64,000 nt of DNA from positions 2,609,001-2,673,000 of the forward strand of contig CM042022.1 of assembly GCA_023525975.1 (NCBI GenBank). Reading direction: 5' to 3'. The notes under the pieces were generated by a model that worked only from the letters and a program-made list of their open reading frames with translations, did no database searches and had not been told where the DNA came from. Both the position numbers and the translations under genes were made by a program. Shown piece after piece: positions 33,512 through 47,794 of the stretch. Each line of letters starts with the position of its first letter. Position 1 is the stretch's first letter. The stretch is from Smallanthus sonchifolius. Taxonomy: Eukaryota > Streptophyta > Magnoliopsida > Asterales > Asteraceae.

Positions 33512-33812
33512 CCACTGGCTTTGGTCCAGTGGTAAGGCGATGAAGATTCAACCTGTCCACGTAGGTTTGAATCCGAGCCGACCCGGGTTTTAGTCCGGAG
33601 TGCGTTACGCTAGCGGGGTTTGGCCCGTGTAGCGGCGCAATTGCTGTCAAGTGGCAGCAGGCTCCATAGTTTCCCGGTGAAAGCCTAGCCTCTCGTTCTG
33701 AACCCGCAGGCCCGGTTCAGACAACGTAGTGGTCAGGTTGAGGGGTAACGGGTCTCCGACTTGTCGGAGATGCGACTGCCACTTAAAAAATGAAAGTCGC
33801 CTTAAAAAAAAA
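33512..33812 (+). mobile_element. tRNA-derived SINE with perfect target duplication
   Basis: A 301-bp body. A-box-like TGGTCCAGTGGTAAGG near the start, B-box-like GGTTTGAATCC about 50 nt later, a poly(A) tail (33,803-33,812). An 18-bp direct repeat 'acataatatttcttttaa' flanks it on both sides (33,494-33,511 and 33,813-33,830). The perfect flanks indicate a fairly young insertion. Confidence 0.93.
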
Positions 33813-33830
33813 ACATAATATTTCTTTTAA

Positions 33831-35035
33831 TACCCTTGTGAAAGTTTAAAAGTTCGTATTCACCCCTATAAATTTTTTAATATCATATTAAAACACTAAG
33901 TTCTCATATTACTTAATTTGTAGTAAATAAAATAAAACCAATTATATATAACATCATGTTTTATCAAACAAACAAATAACAAATCAACTGATTATTCCAC
34001 ATTTTCAAATAGTGTTCTATTTATTTATTTATTAAAACAAACTATATTCGGAAAATATAACCATTTAAAATAACATATATAATATTATAAACTTCAAAAA
34101 AGTTATGACACTATATAAGTTTTAACAAAATAATTATCCCTTAAATAATAATAACGTGCCCAAAAATGAATTTAGAAAGGCACTTGCTATGGCCACACGA
34201 GATCATTTTGAAAAATGTAATACGTCTCGACGAAAAAAATGTAGCATGGCCCATATTGTATCTGTATGCGTTGCATCAGTTTTTGTGTCAACTAGAACAA
34301 GTGATACAGAAACGCACATGTCATAAAAGGATTAAGAAAGACTTGTTATAGCTATACTAGATGATGTCATGATACAACTCTTATTGTAGGCGAAAAAATG
34401 TAATACGACCCATAATGTATCGGTCAGTGGTGTACATATCACATCAATTGTTTTTGTGTTAGTCAGAAAAGGTAATATGACCCATATTGTAAGAAAAAAA
34501 AAGATAACACGACCCGTATTGAAAGACGGGTATGGTGTACCGATACCAATAAGAGTGATGTCGTTTTTTTTACTCGAACCCAATTAAGATGGAACCTGGA
34601 CAAACTGAACCCATTTAAGATGGAACCCGAACCCGAATGTAGTATTCCGTTCAGTAATTGGGTTAAAAAATGTTAATCGGGTTAACCCGAATTTAAATAA
34701 AAAATGACGATTATACATATACATACATATCAACAGAAAAATCTAGTTTTCCTCCCATATGTTTTGTTCATTGTTTGCATGTATGTATATCTTCATCCCA
34801 TACATATCAACATAAAAGTATAGTTTTCACTGAAACGGTTACTTACTGTATTGGAAAATTGTGTTGATTGTTTGAGCGACTAAAAGGTTCGGTATACAAT
34901 TAACGTTTTCTTTTTAGCTTATATGATACAGTTTGGTTTTGTATTTATCTAATTTGATGTTTTTTTAGTTAATATATATGTCATTACACGGGCATATTGG
35001 GAGTGTTTTTATTTGATATTTATTCTTATTAACTG
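33831..35035. other. Intergenic upstream of NUP205
   Basis: AT-rich. Four loosely repeated 'aaatgtaatacgacccata' words (34,210-34,520) and an 'aacccgaa' repeat (34,580-34,690). No gene seen. Confidence 0.5.
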
Positions 35036-35200
35036 TTGGTCATTTGGTGCAATGGTAGCCCCAATACTTCCCATAGTGGAGTTCTTGAGTTCGAATCCTG
35101 GCCACAACAAAAAAAGGGTTTGTGGCCAGATCAGGGGGTTTACCCAGTTAGAGGTTCCTCCTACGGTGGGTACTTGTACTTGAAAACCTGAAACCGATTA
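35036..35200 (+). mobile_element. tRNA-like SINE head just upstream of NUP205
   Basis: TTTGGTGCAATGGTAG (A-box-like) and GAGTTCGAATCC (B-box) spaced as in a tRNA, then non-tRNA sequence. No clear poly(A) or target duplication. It lies within 200 bases of the NUP205 start and may form part of its promoter or 5' leader. Confidence 0.5.
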
Positions 35201-35394
35201 ACCCGACTCGAATAACCATGAAACCATTTAGCATGTTTTATGATTTAAACAACTTGCTTTTAAATCACAGTACCGGCGGACCATCGTTGAAACCCAAAAC
35301 CCTCGCCGTCAAAACCTTCAGCCTCAATCAAACTAGGGCAATTCCCGCCTTCAACCCTCTCGAAAACTTCTGTACAACTTCGCCGGAACCGGCG

Positions 35395-38300
35395 ATGGTG
35401 TCAGCTAAGCAACTGCTCTCCACCATGGAGTCGACGCTCTTAGGATCCACTCCTCCATCGCCGTCGCGGAGGATTGAGCTCATTCATGCTATTCGTCACT
35501 CCCTCCCCTCTCTCCGATCTCTCCTGTCTTTTCCGGTATCAATCTCAGTTGAATTTTCTGTATACTTATCTTTTATTATCGCATTTTATATAAATTGGAG
35601 CCTTGCATTTCATAATGATTGGGATTGACATTAATTTAAAATTAGGTATTCTTATATTTGACCTAGGCAAACTTTTATACATATTGTTAGATCCTATTTT
35701 GTAATTATAGAAGTTTATAGTGAAACAAACAGAAATAGAAAGAGGGAAGTTGAAATTTTCAAAGTATATATTTGTTTCAAGTGATTTCAATGTTAATTTA
35801 TGTGTCACATTTATTGGGATTAATAAGTAGACTAATTTAGTTAATCGTGTAGTTTAGTGGTGCCTAGATCTACAGAAAGGTTGTATGTTTATTGATTCAT
35901 ATCGTTTTAGAGTTATAATTTGTAAGTTTTTTGTTTGTTTATGTTTTAAAATTTCGTATGTAGCCTCCAAAGCCTTCTGACAGAGCACAAATTGAGTCGA
36001 AAGAAGTTAGGCTTCCTGATTCAGGGCCGATCCCGCTTGATGATCAGGATGTTCAAATTGTTAGTTCACATGCTTCAACCATTGCTCTCTTTTAGCTTTC
36101 TTGTAGAAAAGAAATTGACTTTTGTGGTCAAATTGACATAGTTAGGAAAAAGTAATTTTGTTACAGTTTAAACAAAGCAACTTTTGAAGGCCACTGGTTT
36201 CCTACTATAACCTTTTAAAGGCCACCTGCACAGCGCAAGCTGCGATTTACTTGATCCCGTTGGTTAGTAAGGTATTGGCGGGGTCCCGTGAGTTTTCCGG
36301 TAACATGCTCTCATGGTTACCAAAAAACAAGAACTTTGGGATCCTATTCTTTTTGAAATTTCAATTATTCAGTCAGCAATCGATCAATTTGACCATAAAA
36401 GTTAAGTGTATTTATTTCAGTAGTCTGTCTTTTTTCTATAATCTCACCATGTGTAATCTAGGCTCTCAAGCTGAGTGATGATCTCCATCTCAATGAAATA
36501 GATTGTGTGAGATTGCTTGTTTCTGCTAATCAAGAGGTAGATTTTCTCTTACCAACTATTCACTTATTCATTTAGTGTAGTTGAATTATCATATCTGATT
36601 GGTATAAATGCATCACATCCATTTAGTGGGGATTGCAAGGACGGGGGCCATTGGATATTTTGCGCCTTACAGCAGGGCTTTGGTATACAGAGAGAAGAGA
36701 TTTAATAACAGCACTTTATACACTGTTGCGGGTATCTTCCCATATTTGATCATACACCGGCTATTTTTTATTTTTATTTTACCATGGAGTTGGAGAATCG
36801 ACTTGATATCATGTCAGTCATTATTTATATTATTATTTGCATATTGTAGGCAATTGTGCTTGATCAGGGACTTGAGGCTGATCTTCAAGCTGATATTTTA
36901 AAATATGTTGAAGATCTAATTAGCAGTGGGCTTCGCCAACGGCTAATTTCTCTTATAAAGGTATTCCTGTTGTATTCTTTTAGCATACCTTGAAAATTCT
37001 CCTTTAGGTTATTATGCTCATTTATTTGAGTTACTTATGTCTCATGATAAGTTATCATCTCCCTTCCTCCATTTTTTCTTGATTATGTTAGCAATTAATT
37101 TGAGCGTTCTAGCTTTAGGTGACATTATAGTTTGGGAGCTTAATCATCTTAATGTATCACATCAATTGGAAGTTAGAAAATGAATAGGATCTTTTTTGTG
37201 CCTATGAAGTTAGGCAGCTCATTTGACATATCATACATATTTCTTTTTGGCTGTATCAATAAAATACGATCATTGTTTTTCCTTGAAATAAAATGTCAAG
37301 ACTTAACAGCCAGAGATGACCTTCATAGTGAGCTCAGGAAACTGGCTACCCATGACTTGAACCACAATGCAAAAAAAAAAAAAGTTTTAGCTGTAGGAAA
37401 TTGATTTTCTGGAGATGAGAAAGCTGATGATTTCCTTGAAAACTTTGCTAATACACGCATGTGATGACTGTTTCAGTTGGTGCATGGTTGTTATCCGTTA
37501 GTTAAAATGTTTGTGTTGACTTTTAGGAACTCAATCGAGAAGAACCAGCTGGTTTGGGTGGGCCCAACTCTGAGTGCTATATTCTTGACTCAAGGGGTGC
37601 TCTTGTGGAAAGACGAGCTGTTGTTTCTAGGGAAAGACTCATTCTTGGTCACTGTCTTGTTTTATCGCTATTGGTTGTACGTGCAAGTAAGCTATTTAAT
37701 AATACTTTCAGCTTTTCTATTATTCTTCTTTTTTCTTCTGTTTCAGTTGTTTGCGTCTTTTAGTCTTATCACCATGTTAATTAAACAGGTGGTAAATCAC
37801 CTAAATAAATATTCTTAATTTTGCTTTCAGGTCCAAAAGATGTAAAAGATATGTTTATGACTTTGAAAGATAGTGCAGGGGACATCGGTGGCAGTACCGA
37901 CATTGTAAAGAACCAGGTATATTTTGAACTTTATTTTCTCAATACGTCTTTTTCTGCCGTAGTAAGTGACTAGCCTTTTTTTTAATCTTTTGCAGATCAC
38001 ATACAGCCTTCTTTTTTCTCTTATAATTTCTTTAATATCAGATGCACTTAGTGCGTCACCAGACAACATGTCTATCTTGTCACAAGATGCTTCTTTTAGG
38101 CATGATTTCCATGAAATTGTAAGTGCAAAATCTTTTTGTACTCAACTATTAACATTTATTTGGCCATAATTTGGAACATGTTAGCTGTGTTTCTCTGATA
38201 GGTGGTGGCCATAGGGAATGATCAGATGATTGAGGGGTGTATGCACTGTGTTAGACTTGCATGGGCTGTACACTTGATGATTATACAAGATGTAACTGAT

Positions 38301-41300
38301 GCAATAGAGACAAACAATGATGGGAGAAATATTAGTTCATGTCTGGAAATTGTTTTCTCTAACAACGTTTTCCAATTTTTGATTGATAAAGTTCTTAGAA
38401 CTCCAGCTTATCAGGTTTGTTTTTATTTGTTAAATACTAAGGTTTTAAATTCTGAAATCTTAAGAAAAGAAGTTAAGCGTTAAAACAAGGCACAGTTGGA
38501 ACTTAGAAGTCCTCGTTTATGCATTATATATTTATTTACTTATCTATGTGACTTCATGTGATTATATTTTTCATAGAATGATGATGAAGATATGATCTAT
38601 ATTTACAATGCGTACCTGCACAAGCTGATAACATCCTTTCTATCTCACCCACTTGCTAGAGACAAGGTCAGTCTTGCCTTCTTATATATATATATATATA
38701 CACACGTATAACGTATTACGTATGTACTGTATATACACATACATACATTCATGCATACACGTGCATGTATATATAACTTATCTTTTGATTGTCATAACTT
38801 GTAATCCGTTAGTACTTCACATGGTATCTTGACATTAAGTCATAATAGGTCATTTTTGGCTTTCCGTCCTTGAATTTTTTTCCACATGGTTGGTAGGTGA
38901 AAGAAACAAAGGAGAAGGCTACAACTAGTCTTAGTCCATACAAAATATCTGCTTCACATGATTATGCTCTTGATGGCAACACACATTCTCAGCAAAATGC
39001 GGAATCTGCCCCTCAAACTTTTATTTCTCTTTTGGAGTTTGTTAGTGAAATCTATGAGGTTAGTGTACTTTGGATGCATTTAGGTCATTAGGTGTTTATC
39101 TGTTCCTATATTTCAGTTCTTAGTTATTAAGATTTGTATTTGCAACAGAAAGAACCTGAACTTTTATCTGGGAATGATGTCCTGTGGACATTTGTGAAGT
39201 TTGTTGGAGAGGATCATACTAATTTTCAGACACTTGTGGCATTCTTGAAAATGCTTAGTACACTGGTAGGTGTAATAATAATCTGGTTTCCTAATCTTTT
39301 ACAATGTCGTTATGGCCAATGATGTAATTTCCAAGTTGTTTGACTTCTCCACTTTCAGGCTTCAAGCGAGGACAGTGCTTCCAAAGTGTATGAACTATTG
39401 CAGGGCAGAACGTTTCGGTCAATTTCATGGAGCACTTTGTTTGGTTGTTTGTCTATTTACGAGGAGAAATTTAAGCAATCTCTTCAAAGTACGGGCCCCA
39501 TATTACCAGAGATTCAAGAAGGAGATGCAAAAGCTCTTGTTGCTTATCTTTATGTTCTTTGCAAGGTGTATTAATCTGTTATATGTTGTGTTTCTGTAAT
39601 ACTTGGTTGGGAATTATGTTACTCGTTGTTTTTTTGACTAACGCTCTTGCAATCTTCTTTCCTTATGGTTTATAGGTGGTGGAAAATGGGAATCCTATTG
39701 AAAGAAAGACGTGGTTTCCTGATATTGAGCCATTGTTTAAACTTCTTAGTTATGAAAATGTACCTCCTTATCTGAAGGTATGCACATCTCTGCTGCTACC
39801 TTAGTGTTTTTTTTCTTTCCTTTTTATCCAATGTTTTTTGTTGTGTTGTAGGGTGCTTTACGTAATACAATATCAACTTTTATTCATGTTTCCCCAAACA
39901 TGAAAGATACCATTTGGGGTTTCCTTGAGCAGTATGATTTACCAGTAGTGGTTGGACCTCAAGTTGGGCAAATGATGGGCACTCAGGTTGGTCTTGCATG
40001 ATTTATCAAAACTAGTTAATATATTATAAAATGGCCAAGAATTTTGGCTGCATAATGAACACTTTGCTATGTAATAGAAAAATTTACAATGATTTGGTTC
40101 TGATAGGTTTATGATATGAGATTTGAGTTAAATGAAATAGAAGCCAGAAGTGAGCATTACCCATCAACAATCTCATTCCTCAATCTATTAAATGCTCTAA
40201 TTTCTGAAGAAAGGGACACAACTGATAGGGGACGCAGGTTTATAGGTATCTTTCGGTTCATATATGATCATGTGTTTGGACCATTTTCCCAACGGGCCTG
40301 TGCAGATCCATCTGAGAAATGGCAATTGGGTGTTGCATGTCTGCAACATTTTCAAATGTAAGTTGATGTTTCAAATGATGTTACTGTTATTTTGGGTTAG
40401 TTCTAGTTTTTCTACTAAAGTTGGCACAATATATGCAGGATATTGAGTATGTATGACATAAAAGATGAAGACATTGATATTGTGGGCAGTCAATCTCAGC
40501 TCATGACACCACAATCAACTCCACTCCAGATGCAGCTTCCTGTCATAGAGTTGCTTAAAGTAAGCTAATTTTTATTTTTTGCTTATTTGTTTCTACAATT
40601 ATCTGTTGTTATGTCTATATATTTCTTGATATGTGATGTTTGCAGGACTTCATGAGTGGGAAAACTGTATTTCGAAATATTATGGGTATTCTTTTGCCTG
40701 GAGTGGATGCCATAATTGCTGAGCGGACCAATCATACTTATGGTCTACTTCTAGAAAAAGCTGTGCTTTTATCTCTGGAAATTATAATCCTGGTCTTGGA
40801 GAAGGATTCATCAGTTTCTGATTTTTGGCGCCCCCTTTACCAGGTTACTGTGCAGTTTAAAAAGTTGTATATTTTCAATTCTGTTATCCTTTTTCCTCCA
40901 AAGGTTCTAGCATAATACAGTGTGAAATGGTTCATAGTTTTAAACATTTGGGTTGTGCTACAAGGATGCTTTGCATAGAATACCAATGCAATTTTTCATT
41001 TGTCTTGTTTAGTCATTGTACTTTTTCTGTACATCTGAATCGTTGAAAGATGACTTTGTCTCCCGTTTGGGTCATTTTGTATTTAAAAAGACGGTTATGA
41101 TTTATGAAAAATGATATTTTTATACAAAAATGTTAGATCTATATGTTTTGTTAAATTTTATGAAAATGTTAAATCTACCGATTACGAAATTGACCCAGAT
41201 GGTAACAATGACTAAAATGGGACAAATGAAAAGGTACGTTGATAGTGTATGCAAAAAAACCTATATACAACTGAAAATTAACTTGAAGTACTAAATTGGA

Positions 41301-44300
41301 TCACTCTCACATGACACATCAAGGTGAAAGTCTGATTTTTTCCACTTACATGTTATTGATTGTTCCTGTGCAGCCTTTTGATGTCATACTTTCTCAAGAT
41401 CATAACCAGATTGTAGCATTGTTGGAGTACATTAGATATGATTTTCACCCACAAATTCAACAACGCTCCATTAAAATAATGAGCATTTTAAGGTATCCCT
41501 TAGTATTCATTACCTCCAGCTTTTATTTTACCATCAACTTTTTTGGACATGAATTCCATATTGTTAGTTGATGTAACTGGTATATTTGTTACTAGAAGTG
41601 ATAATTTCGACCCGTTTATGTGTAAATGGGTAATTGGGTTTTACTTTTTTTTTAAAACATGTTAAATGGGAACAATTAGCTAAAATGGAAGCGAGCTGAA
41701 CTAGTCAAACGGAATGAACTGGTCAAATGGGGTGACGTTCACCAAAAGTTAACCGAAATGCATAGAACCTTTGAAATCATTTTATAAAAAAGAATTAGAT
41801 TATTATTGTGATGCTATATAGTTTCCTTTGTCGCATTAACACATTGATTATTCATATAATTGAATAAAGAAAACACAAAAAAAGTTTGTGGTTAAGTCCA
41901 ACTGACCCAAATCCGTTTCAACCAGCACTAGAAAATCACCCATTTTGACCAGTCACCCAACCTACCCGACCCAGCCATTATTGCCATTTGCATTTGTGAC
42001 TTAAGAATGACCTTGTCTTTTCATGTGGCAGTTGTCGCATGGTTGGACTTGTACCATTATTACTAAAGTCCAACTCAGCTGGTCTTCTGGTTGAAGATTA
42101 TGCTGCTTGTCTCGAACTAAGCTCAGAAGGGTGCCAAATTATAGAAAACAGCTCTGACGATTCGGGTGTGCTTATAATGCAAGTTAGTATTTTTGCCCTT
42201 GCTTTGTTCTCTTGAGAATGTAGCATTCAAATTCGAATTTTAATATATTTTTCCTCCACATTGCAGCTTCTCATTGATAACATTAGTCGTCCAGCCCCCA
42301 ACGTAACACATTTCTTGCTGAAGTTTGATCTTGATTCCCCTGTAGAAAGGACCGTGTTACAGCCAAAATTTAACTACAGGTAACTTCATAATAAATTGCT
42401 AGTTAGTTGAATTTTTGAGTTATCAATATCCGTATGTTGTCTTATATGTGCTATGTGATGCCTTATTTTGTTATATTTGTCATGCCAGTTGTTTGAAGGT
42501 GATTCTTGATATTCTGGAAACGCTACCAAAACCTGATGTTAATTACTTGCTTCATGAGTTTGGATTTCAGGTAATGTAGTCCCCATTAATTTTGGATATC
42601 TTGTAAATCCTTTTCTTTTGTTACTAAGAAATATAAGTTGTGTTCTCCTGCAGCTGCTTTATGAATTATGTTCAGATCCAGTCACAAGTGGCCCTACCCT
42701 TGATCTGCTTAGCACCAAAAAGTATCAATTTTTTGTCAAGGTACAGGTTTTTATCCTAAATGTGGAGTTGTATGTACATATATTGTGAAATTGTCTATTT
42801 TACCATTGAAATTATTACAAACAGCATCTGGATAACATTGGTGTTGCAGCACTTCCAAAAAGAAATAGCACTCAGCCACTTCGAATCAGCTCTCTGCATC
42901 AGGTTTTACCAACTTCTTTGTGCTTATTGCTGTAAATTAGGGAAGCTAAATAAAACTTGTTTAACATTCAAGATACTAAGCAATCATTGATTGCCCCTAT
43001 GTATTTTAGGTGGCAGTCAGGGTCTTTTTCTTTTGTTTTTGATTAATATTTTGACTAAAATAGACTTTTATTGTTTCAGAGAGCATGGCTGTTGAAGCTT
43101 TTAGCTCTTGAATTACACATGGGCAATATGACATCATCCGGCCATCGAGAAGTGTGTCACACCATTATTGCTAATCTTTTTGGTCAAGGTGAAACCGAAT
43201 ATTACGGTGATAACAATCTACTTTTACTTCAAAACAGTCCTGAAGATGCTGTAAACAGAGCCATTGGTAGGAATAAGGTATGCATCTATTTCTCCTTTAT
43301 TATTATTATTATTATTGTTATTAGGCTTTTTTATGATTAATAGTTTAATGTATACCACATTTTGACTTTCAGGCATTAGAATTGCTTGAAATAGTCCAGT
43401 TTAGGTCTCCAGATTCAACAATGAAGCATTCAGAGGTTCTTTCTCACACAAAATTTGGACCAATGGTAATCCCCGAGTTATTCTCTAGGTTTCCGTTACA
43501 GCTGTTCTGTCATTTAATTAGCCTTATAGTACGATTGAATTCTTTTTTACAGGTTGATGATATACTTGGGAATCCGACATCTCATGAAAAAGGAGGTGTC
43601 TATTACTACTCAGAACGAGGTGATAGGTTGATTGACTTAAATTCATTCCGAGACGCACTTTGGCAGGTATATAGTTTCGTTTTCATTATTGTTGACTTTA
43701 TCTTTTATATATTAATATTATTTAATTTTCTGCTTATTTTTCTTCTGCAGAAGTGCAATTTTGACAATCCACAGCTGAGTTCCTTTGGTAGTGAAGTTGA
43801 ACTCAATGAAGTAAAAAATACTGTTCAACAATTACTTCGGTTGACATATAAACACAACAAAAACCTTGAAGAACAAGCTGCTCAACTCCATATGTTAACA
43901 GGATGGTCACAAATTGTTGAAGTAATTCATCCATTTTTTTTATTTCAAGTTTATTTTTGCTGACACTTCAATCTAAATTATTAATGTTTTTGTATTACCT
44001 GCTTATCAGATATCAGCTTCAAGAAGATTATCCTCTCTGGAAAATCGAGCTGACGTGTTGTTTCAGTTGCTTGATGCATCTTTAAATGCTTCTAGTTCTC
44101 CAGATTGTTCATTAAAGATGGCACTAATGTTAACACAGGTAATAGAAATATTTAGTTAATTAACCTGTGGTCGTTCGTTTTATTTTCCAATAATTGAATA
44201 TTTTTGTTTTATTTTTCAAGGTGTCGATTACATGCATGGCAAAACTACGTGATGAGAGATTTATCAGCCCAAGTGTGTTGAACTCTGACACTGTGACATG

Positions 44301-47300
44301 TCTTGATGTTTTTATGACAAAACGACTGTCAAATGGTGCATGCCACTCCATCCTTTATAAGATCATTATTGCAGTATTGAGACATGATACATCAGAAGCA
44401 TTAAGGAGACGGTAATAATTTTAACTAAAAAGTTTATGTTCTTTTTCCGCTAATACTATTTTATATAATGCCTGACTCTTGTTAACATGTCTAAATTTTA
44501 GCCAATACACTTTGCTTTTAAGCTACTTCCAGTATTGTCAGCACATACTTGATCCAGATGTCCCTACCGCTGTTCTTCAATCATTATTAGTCGATGAGCA
44601 AGAAAATGGAGATTTCAATCTCGAGAAGGTGACATGTTTGTATATTTAATCATAATGAAATTGGGGGTTTATTGATTGACCACTATTTTTTATTTTTACC
44701 TTTTTCCAGATTGATCATGATCAAGCTGAGCTGGCACAGGCAAACTTATCTATTATAAGAAAAGAAGCTCAATCAATTTTAGATTTTGTCAGTTTCTTAC
44801 CATACGTCCATGCATATATTATTATTATTCTTGTTATTATTATTATTATTAATGGCGTCTACCTTGCATTCAATTCCAATGATATCCAGGCCATTAAAGA
44901 TGCAACTCAAGGAAGTGAATCTGGAAAGATAATGGCACTCTTTGTTCTGGATGCACTGATTTGTATTGACCATGAGAAGTTTTTCTTAAGTCAGCTTCAA
45001 AGTAGAGGCTTTCTAAAGTCATGCCTCATGAGTATCAGCAATGTTTCATATCAGGTTTGTTATGATTCACAAATGCAGTTTTTATAGCTGTGCTATTACC
45101 TTCTTTTTTTTAATAAATTAATATTTTGATATTGTTTTCATCAAATAGGATAACATGCATTCTAAAGATCCATTACAGCGGCTGTGTGCTCTTGAGGCAG
45201 AACTTGCTTTACTACTGAGAATTACCCACAAGTATGGTAAATCAGGAGCTCAGATTCTTTTCTCCATGGGTGCATTTGAGCATATTTCTTCATGCATGAC
45301 ACAGAACATGCAAATCAAGGTCAATTTTTTTTAACTTCTTTTTTCTTCTATAACTTTTGTTAAAAAGAGTGCCATAAACCATCGTCAGATTTTCTTCACA
45401 CAGGGTAACCTAAGGCGCTTTGACACTAGTTTTGGGAAAGATTCATTTGCTGATATTTACAAACAAAGAATGGTGGTTTCTCCATCACTTCGATTGGTGT
45501 TCTCTTTGACCTCATTGGTTGAAACATCTGATTTTTTTGAGGTAAAGTTGTGATTTTTTATTAGGTTCGATAGAATCTATAATTTTTCTCTCTTTTTCAT
45601 GCATGGGATTAACCTAGTTTTTATTTTTATATTTTTAGGTGAAGAATAAAATTGTTCGTGAAGTTGTTGACTTTGTGAAAGGTCATCAACTGCTTTTCAA
45701 TCAAGTTCTTTGCCAAGATGTTTCTGATGCTGATGAATTGGCAATGGAACAGATGAATCTTGTTGTTGGTATACTTAGCAAGGTTTGTAATTTCCCAATT
45801 TTTATTTACTACTATGTTCTCAAAATGTGTGGGTCAAAATAGACACCTTTTGTACATGTTGAATCGGGACTTTTTTTTGTTTAAGTTTTATTTTAGAAAC
45901 TAGGTGTCAAATATGATTTTAAAAATATGTTTTTTCAAGAAGTGTATAATTTTTTAAAAATAATGATATTTTTACCCACTTGCCTCAATTTCCTTAATTT
46001 TATGTTTTGGATTATTACCGTTTAGGTTTGGCCGTATGAGGAAGGAGCTGAGTACGGTTTCGTTCAAGGACTTTTTGGGTTAATGCACACTCTTTTCTCA
46101 CGTGAATCGGCATTTCTTTCTTCCACTCAATCAGTAAGTTGTATAAGTAACATCTTTAAATATAAGTGTTATTATTAACATAATTTCTAATAAATTTCCT
46201 TCGTCAACTAAAGGGTTTACAGAAACAGAAGAAGTGGGAATCAAGTGCTTTTCGTCTGTGCTTTAGCCTGAGTTCTTATCTCTATTTCCTTGTTAAAAAG
46301 AAATCTTTGAGACTTCAGGTGCGTATAGAATGACTATTTTCTTAACCATTTGTTAGAAATATTTGAACGTCTGACCATAATGATACGATCAGGTTTCCAA
46401 TAATTCAACAAATTATAGCGCGCCTGCTGTACAGCAGCAACCTACATTAAGCTTACTTGGTTTTCTTCTGAACTCCGTCACCACTGCTCTTGAAAAGGCC
46501 GCCGAGGAAAAATCTTTATTGCTTAACAAGGTTAATACTCTCGCACATATTTTTTTTATCTATTATCGGCATGTCAGCATATTGTTGAGTTTGTTAGTTT
46601 CTTGTGTTCCAGATTCAGGACATAAATGAACTAGCACGACAAGAGGTGGATGAAATTATTAAAATGTGTGTTCTTGAAGATCAAGTTGCATCATCAGATA
46701 ATATTCAGAAAAGGTACCAACATTATACTTATTATTTTTTATTTTTTGACATGGTATTTGATGGTTTTGAACTATTTGAGTTGAGACGCAGGAGGTACAT
46801 TGCAATGGTGGAATTGTGTCGGTTGGCCGGAAATACGGACCGGCTTATAGTTCTGGTGGTTTTGCTTGCAGAGAACTTGCTCAACATTTTGCTAATCCAT
46901 TTTCAGAACAGGTTTGGTGAAAGATCGAATGTTTTTCTTTTCCTTTTTTAGTATTATAATGATTACAATAAGTTGACATTTCTTCTTCATTGCAGTAGTT
47001 CATTATCTGATTCCAAACAAGCTAAAGAAGACCTAGATTCATTTTGTTCAAAGCTCCTTCCAATTTTAGAAAGACTTGAACTGCTAAGAGAGGTATGATT
47101 GGATAGAATTAGACCTGGCTATCTTGACCCAAAGTAGGGGAAATGGGTAAATAATTTTTGTATTTTGGGTTGAATTGGGCAACACCATAGCACATAATGG
47201 GTTGAAATGGGTAACACTTTAACACATTTTGGGTCAAGATGGGTCGTCTAAAAACTATATAAATTTAGAATGGGTTCAAACGGGTAACAACGGGTCAATG

Positions 47301-47794
47301 ACATGTTTGACGAGAAAATCACTCAACATTACCACCGACACCACCACCCACCGCCTCTTGCACCACCAAGACGCCACCGTCACCGACAATCGTCACCGCA
47401 ACGCCACCACTAACCGCAGAAATAAAATATAGCAGATTTTGGTACCTTTCTTTTCTAAGACAACTGATTTCAACCCGAGCCATTTTTTAGTTACAACACA
47501 TTCTAATCCGAAGCAATTTCATACTTTTTTAAAAACGATCCATTTTAACCCGAACTCATTTTGGTCATAACCCGTCTGACCTGAACCCATTCTGACCCGT
47601 TACCCAACCCAACCCGCCCGTTTTGCCAGGCTTATATAGAATCTTATTTAACAATAAATAAAAGGATATGTTGGGTTGGAAGTATATAATTATGGTGTGT
47701 GGTTGTGCAGGATAAAGTGGGTCACAACCTCAAGGTGTTCCAGAGATTAGCGACTTCTTTGAAGGAACAAACAATTCAAAACTTAGCATTGTGA
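35395..47794 (+). CDS. NUP205: Nuclear pore complex protein NUP205
   Basis: Scaffold nucleoporin of the inner ring (NUP93 subcomplex), an alpha-solenoid required for pore assembly and transport. The whole length resembles plant NUP205 (MVSAKQLLSTMESTLLG start; PPKPSDRAQIESKEVRLPDS; GLGGPNSECYILDSRGALVERR). I joined 43 exons, all GT-AG and in frame, to 1,864 residues, close to the Arabidopsis protein. Exons: 35395-35535, 35964-36059, 36462-36536, 36627-36731, 36850-36960, 37527-37686, 37831-37916, 37996-38118, 38202-38414, 38577-38666, 38897-39058, 39149-39265, 39359-39565, 39676-39777, 39852-39986, 40107-40357, 40439-40559, 40646-40843, 41374-41492, 42032-42182, 42267-42379, 42489-42570, 42654-42740, 42825-42902, 43080-43277, 43373-43465, 43553-43666, 43751-43921, 44010-44138, 44221-44411, 44502-44628, 44710-44787, 44890-45054, 45149-45319, 45404-45541, 45639-45782, 46026-46133, 46214-46318, 46393-46530, 46613-46713, 46792-46911, 46996-47092, 47711-47794. 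An in-frame ATG at 35218 exists, but family similarity starts at 35395. No lesion seen. Confidence 0.97.
47093..47710 (+). other. Last NUP205 intron with inserted low-complexity repeat
   Basis: At 618 bp, this is the longest NUP205 intron. It holds degenerate 'gggttgaaatgggtaac' words, a CCACC-rich stretch (47,320-47,420) and the reverse-type 'aacccgcccg' words, the same repeat style found intergenically. Confidence 0.65.

Noticed and set aside
35218..35394. In-frame ATG 59 codons upstream of the NUP205 start, possibly adding a leader peptide
   Set aside because: Family similarity begins at the ATG at 35,395; the upstream part is low-similarity sequence beside a SINE head and fits a 5' leader.
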